Below, in pieces: positions 62,610-64,000 of a DNA stretch of 64,000 nt. Both the position numbers and the translations under genes were made by a program. How positions within the stretch are numbered: position 1 is the first letter of the stretch; every line of letters starts with the position of its first letter. The notes below the pieces were generated by a model. The model saw only the letters and a program-made list of their open reading frames with translations. It did not search any database and had not been told where the DNA came from. This stretch comes from Shewanella schlegeliana (GTDB lineage: Bacteria > Pseudomonadota > Gammaproteobacteria > Enterobacterales > Shewanellaceae): the NCBI RefSeq assembly GCF_016765635.1, contig NZ_JAESVD010000004.1:364078-428077 (forward strand), written 5' to 3'.

Positions 62610-63528
62610 CAACGCTTCGATTTACCCATTAAGCTGCAGATTATCCGTTCTATTCAGCGCTGCCGTTTTGACTTGCGCAGCATTATTCTCACCCGCAAGC
62701 TATGCCAAGCAAGAATGCAGCTTTGACGCCCTTGAAGCGATGGAGAATGACAGTGGTTTCTTCCGCGGTTTCACTTCTGCAGTTTGTAAACAGCTGCCCC
62801 ATCAAGAGCAATTCACCATGGGCGCTTATTTACAATGGACTGGCGGTAGCTTTGCTGGCGAAAGGCGCTATACCCTGCGCACAGTGATTATGGATACTCA
62901 GACTCATGAGATTATCGCCCGCCATACAGGAAGTTTAAGCGAGCGCCCCGGATTAATTGTCGAACCTGGTGCGCAAGCAGACCAAGTTAACCCCATACAA
63001 GCGCCGCTTTGGATTGACACCGCCAACTACAAACTTAACAGCGACACACGCGCTCTTGGGGTGAGAATAATGGCGCAGCAACACCCTGACGGGGCGATGC
63101 ATTATGAGTCAGATTACTTGAGTTTATTCGTCCACCAAGGACGCTTTTTAATCCCAATGGTAGAGAAGTTGCCGCTATACTATTGGAAGATCTGGCAAAA
63201 CGAACAGAGTAGCTACAATCCGGCTAGAACAAGTGATGTAGCTCAGAGTGAAGCTAGCGACAAATCGAGCATGGCACAGCGCTACATCGTTGAAACAGGC
63301 AAAGCTGCGCTGCACATTGAAGCTAAACAACATAGAGGCTTTGCCGACCTAAAACTGCTCACTAAGACTAAGCTGTCAGGTGCTTTGCCTAAACGTACTG
63401 ATAGTACTCAAAGCCGAACCATCATCACCCGCCTAAGATTTGATGGCGAAGGTTATTACATCTTAGATTCAGGGTTTGGTGACAAAAGAGACTGGCAAAG
63501 TACCGAGCGTTGGTGGAAACCTTGGTAA
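62599..63528 (+). CDS. secreted protein, paralogue of the previous gene
   Basis: 309 residues. Signal peptide around LSVLFSAAVLTCAALFSPASYA. Blocks ALGVRIMAQ, LSLFVHQGRFLIPMVEKLPLYY and HRGFADLKLLTKT align in order with the preceding protein, so the two arose by tandem duplication and diverged. GGAG lies seven bases before the ATG at 62599; a longer frame from 62545 adds a basic stretch that would spoil the signal peptide. Function unknown. Confidence 0.7.
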   Translation: MPTNNASIYPLSCRLSVLFSAAVLTCAALFSPASYAKQECSFDALEAMENDSGFFRGFTSAVCKQLPHQEQFTMGAYLQWTGGSFAGERRYTLRTVIMDTQTHEIIARHTGSLSERPGLIVEPGAQADQVNPIQAPLWIDTANYKLNSDTRALGVRIMAQQHPDGAMHYESDYLSLFVHQGRFLIPMVEKLPLYYWKIWQNEQSSYNPARTSDVAQSEASDKSSMAQRYIVETGKAALHIEAKQHRGFADLKLLTKTKLSGALPKRTDSTQSRTIITRLRFDGEGYYILDSGFGDKRDWQSTERWWKPW

Positions 63529-64000
63529 ACCTCAACGCGAGGCCTTGTCGCTTTTTAAGCTAAAGCAATCACGCTGCGCTTGATAAAGGTCGTGAACTTC
63601 CAGCTCACACCTTTATTCAGCGTAGCCTGATATTTATAAGCAGAAGCTGTAAAGCCCCCCCCACAAAACTCAATGTCATTTTTCAGCTGAGAATAACAAT
63701 CAGCAAAAGTGGTTCCAATGGCCTGCGGCCAGCGCATGTGCAGACACTTCTGAGACACGCTTCAAGTACGTCCCTGTAAGCTCTACGATGGCATCCATGC
63801 CATCAAAGGCCTCAGCCGTATCTGCACTTGGTTAGAACAGCACATTCTTGGAGTTTAGTGTTATGACGTAAGGTGTCATTACTAGGGGAAATTGACGGGA
63901 TAAATACCAGTCAAAATTGTCGTAGTAGTACAGTCTACCCCCACCACTAATAATTTGCATCACACATCGATATTCAATGCTTGCGATCTCTTGAGTCGGA
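63529..64000. other. right-end region with possible gene fragment
   Basis: No complete gene. A minus-strand frame (63555-63758) encodes 67 residues whose last 50 look protein-like, but its 5' end runs into repeat-like sequence, so it may be the 3' remnant of a broken gene. The palindrome at 63787-63804 follows. Confidence 0.4.
63787..63804. repeat. REP-like palindrome
   Basis: GATGGCAT-CC-ATGCCATC, 8-bp arms, within the phrase GCTTCAAGTACGTCCCTGTA ... CTACGATGG, which reads like the dispersed intergenic repeats common in Shewanella and Vibrio genomes. Only one copy is in this window, so family membership is from memory. Confidence 0.5.

Overview
The window looks like a Shewanella-type marine gammaproteobacterial chromosome. 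The evidence is an extracellular-type DMSO reductase locus with a decaheme cytochrome and an MtrB-like porin, two NrfA nitrite reductases, the valine and leucine (liu) catabolic clusters with a MerR-type LiuR regulator, an FNR/CRP-type ompW promoter, and moderate GC content. I see no rRNA, tRNA, CRISPR array, integrase or prophage structural gene.

Layout. 1-7083 (minus): valine/branched-chain catabolic operon (thiolase, mmsA, acyl-CoA dehydrogenase, enoyl-CoA hydratase, 3-hydroxyisobutyryl-CoA hydrolase, mmsB running off the left edge). 7.4-8.8 kb: metA and a YbaY-like lipoprotein. 9.1-10.6 kb: an SDR and ompW. 11.2-15.4 kb: RND efflux pair. 15.5-19.4 kb: a kinase-like protein, a nucleotidyltransferase, a second YbaY-like lipoprotein, tesB and an SDR lacking its catalytic Tyr. 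19.7-24.7 kb: menA, gnd, a propionyl-CoA synthetase-like gene. 25.1-34.0 kb (plus): liuR, liuABCDE and a 3-oxoacid CoA-transferase pair; together these take leucine to acetyl-CoA and acetoacetate and activate the acetoacetate.

34.0-38.7 kb: a compact, AT-rich two-gene insertion encoding a KAP-family P-loop NTPase and a NACHT NTPase with about ten 22-residue leucine-rich repeats (a bacterial NLR-like protein). The genes overlap by ATGA, and the insertion is bounded by a perfect 45-bp direct repeat of the 3' end of the CoA-transferase B gene. It separates that gene from its apparent native terminator. This is the best candidate for an undescribed system, most plausibly anti-phage defence.

39.7-47.9 kb: alkylsulfatase, then an imperfect tandem duplication of a three-gene segment (prepilin-like gene, nrfA, small membrane protein gene). 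In the second copy nrfA is intact but both flanking genes are wrecked, one by a MITE-like insertion. 47.9-56.1 kb: RidA, an unknown gene and the dmsEFABG operon for DMSO respiration at the outer membrane. 56.7-63.5 kb: a methyltransferase-like membrane protein, a DUF1176/LprI-like secreted protein and a run of uncharacterised membrane, lipo- and secreted proteins including two tandem paralogues. The last 470 bases hold a possible gene fragment and a REP-like palindrome. All function calls rest on reading motifs and context; no database search was run.
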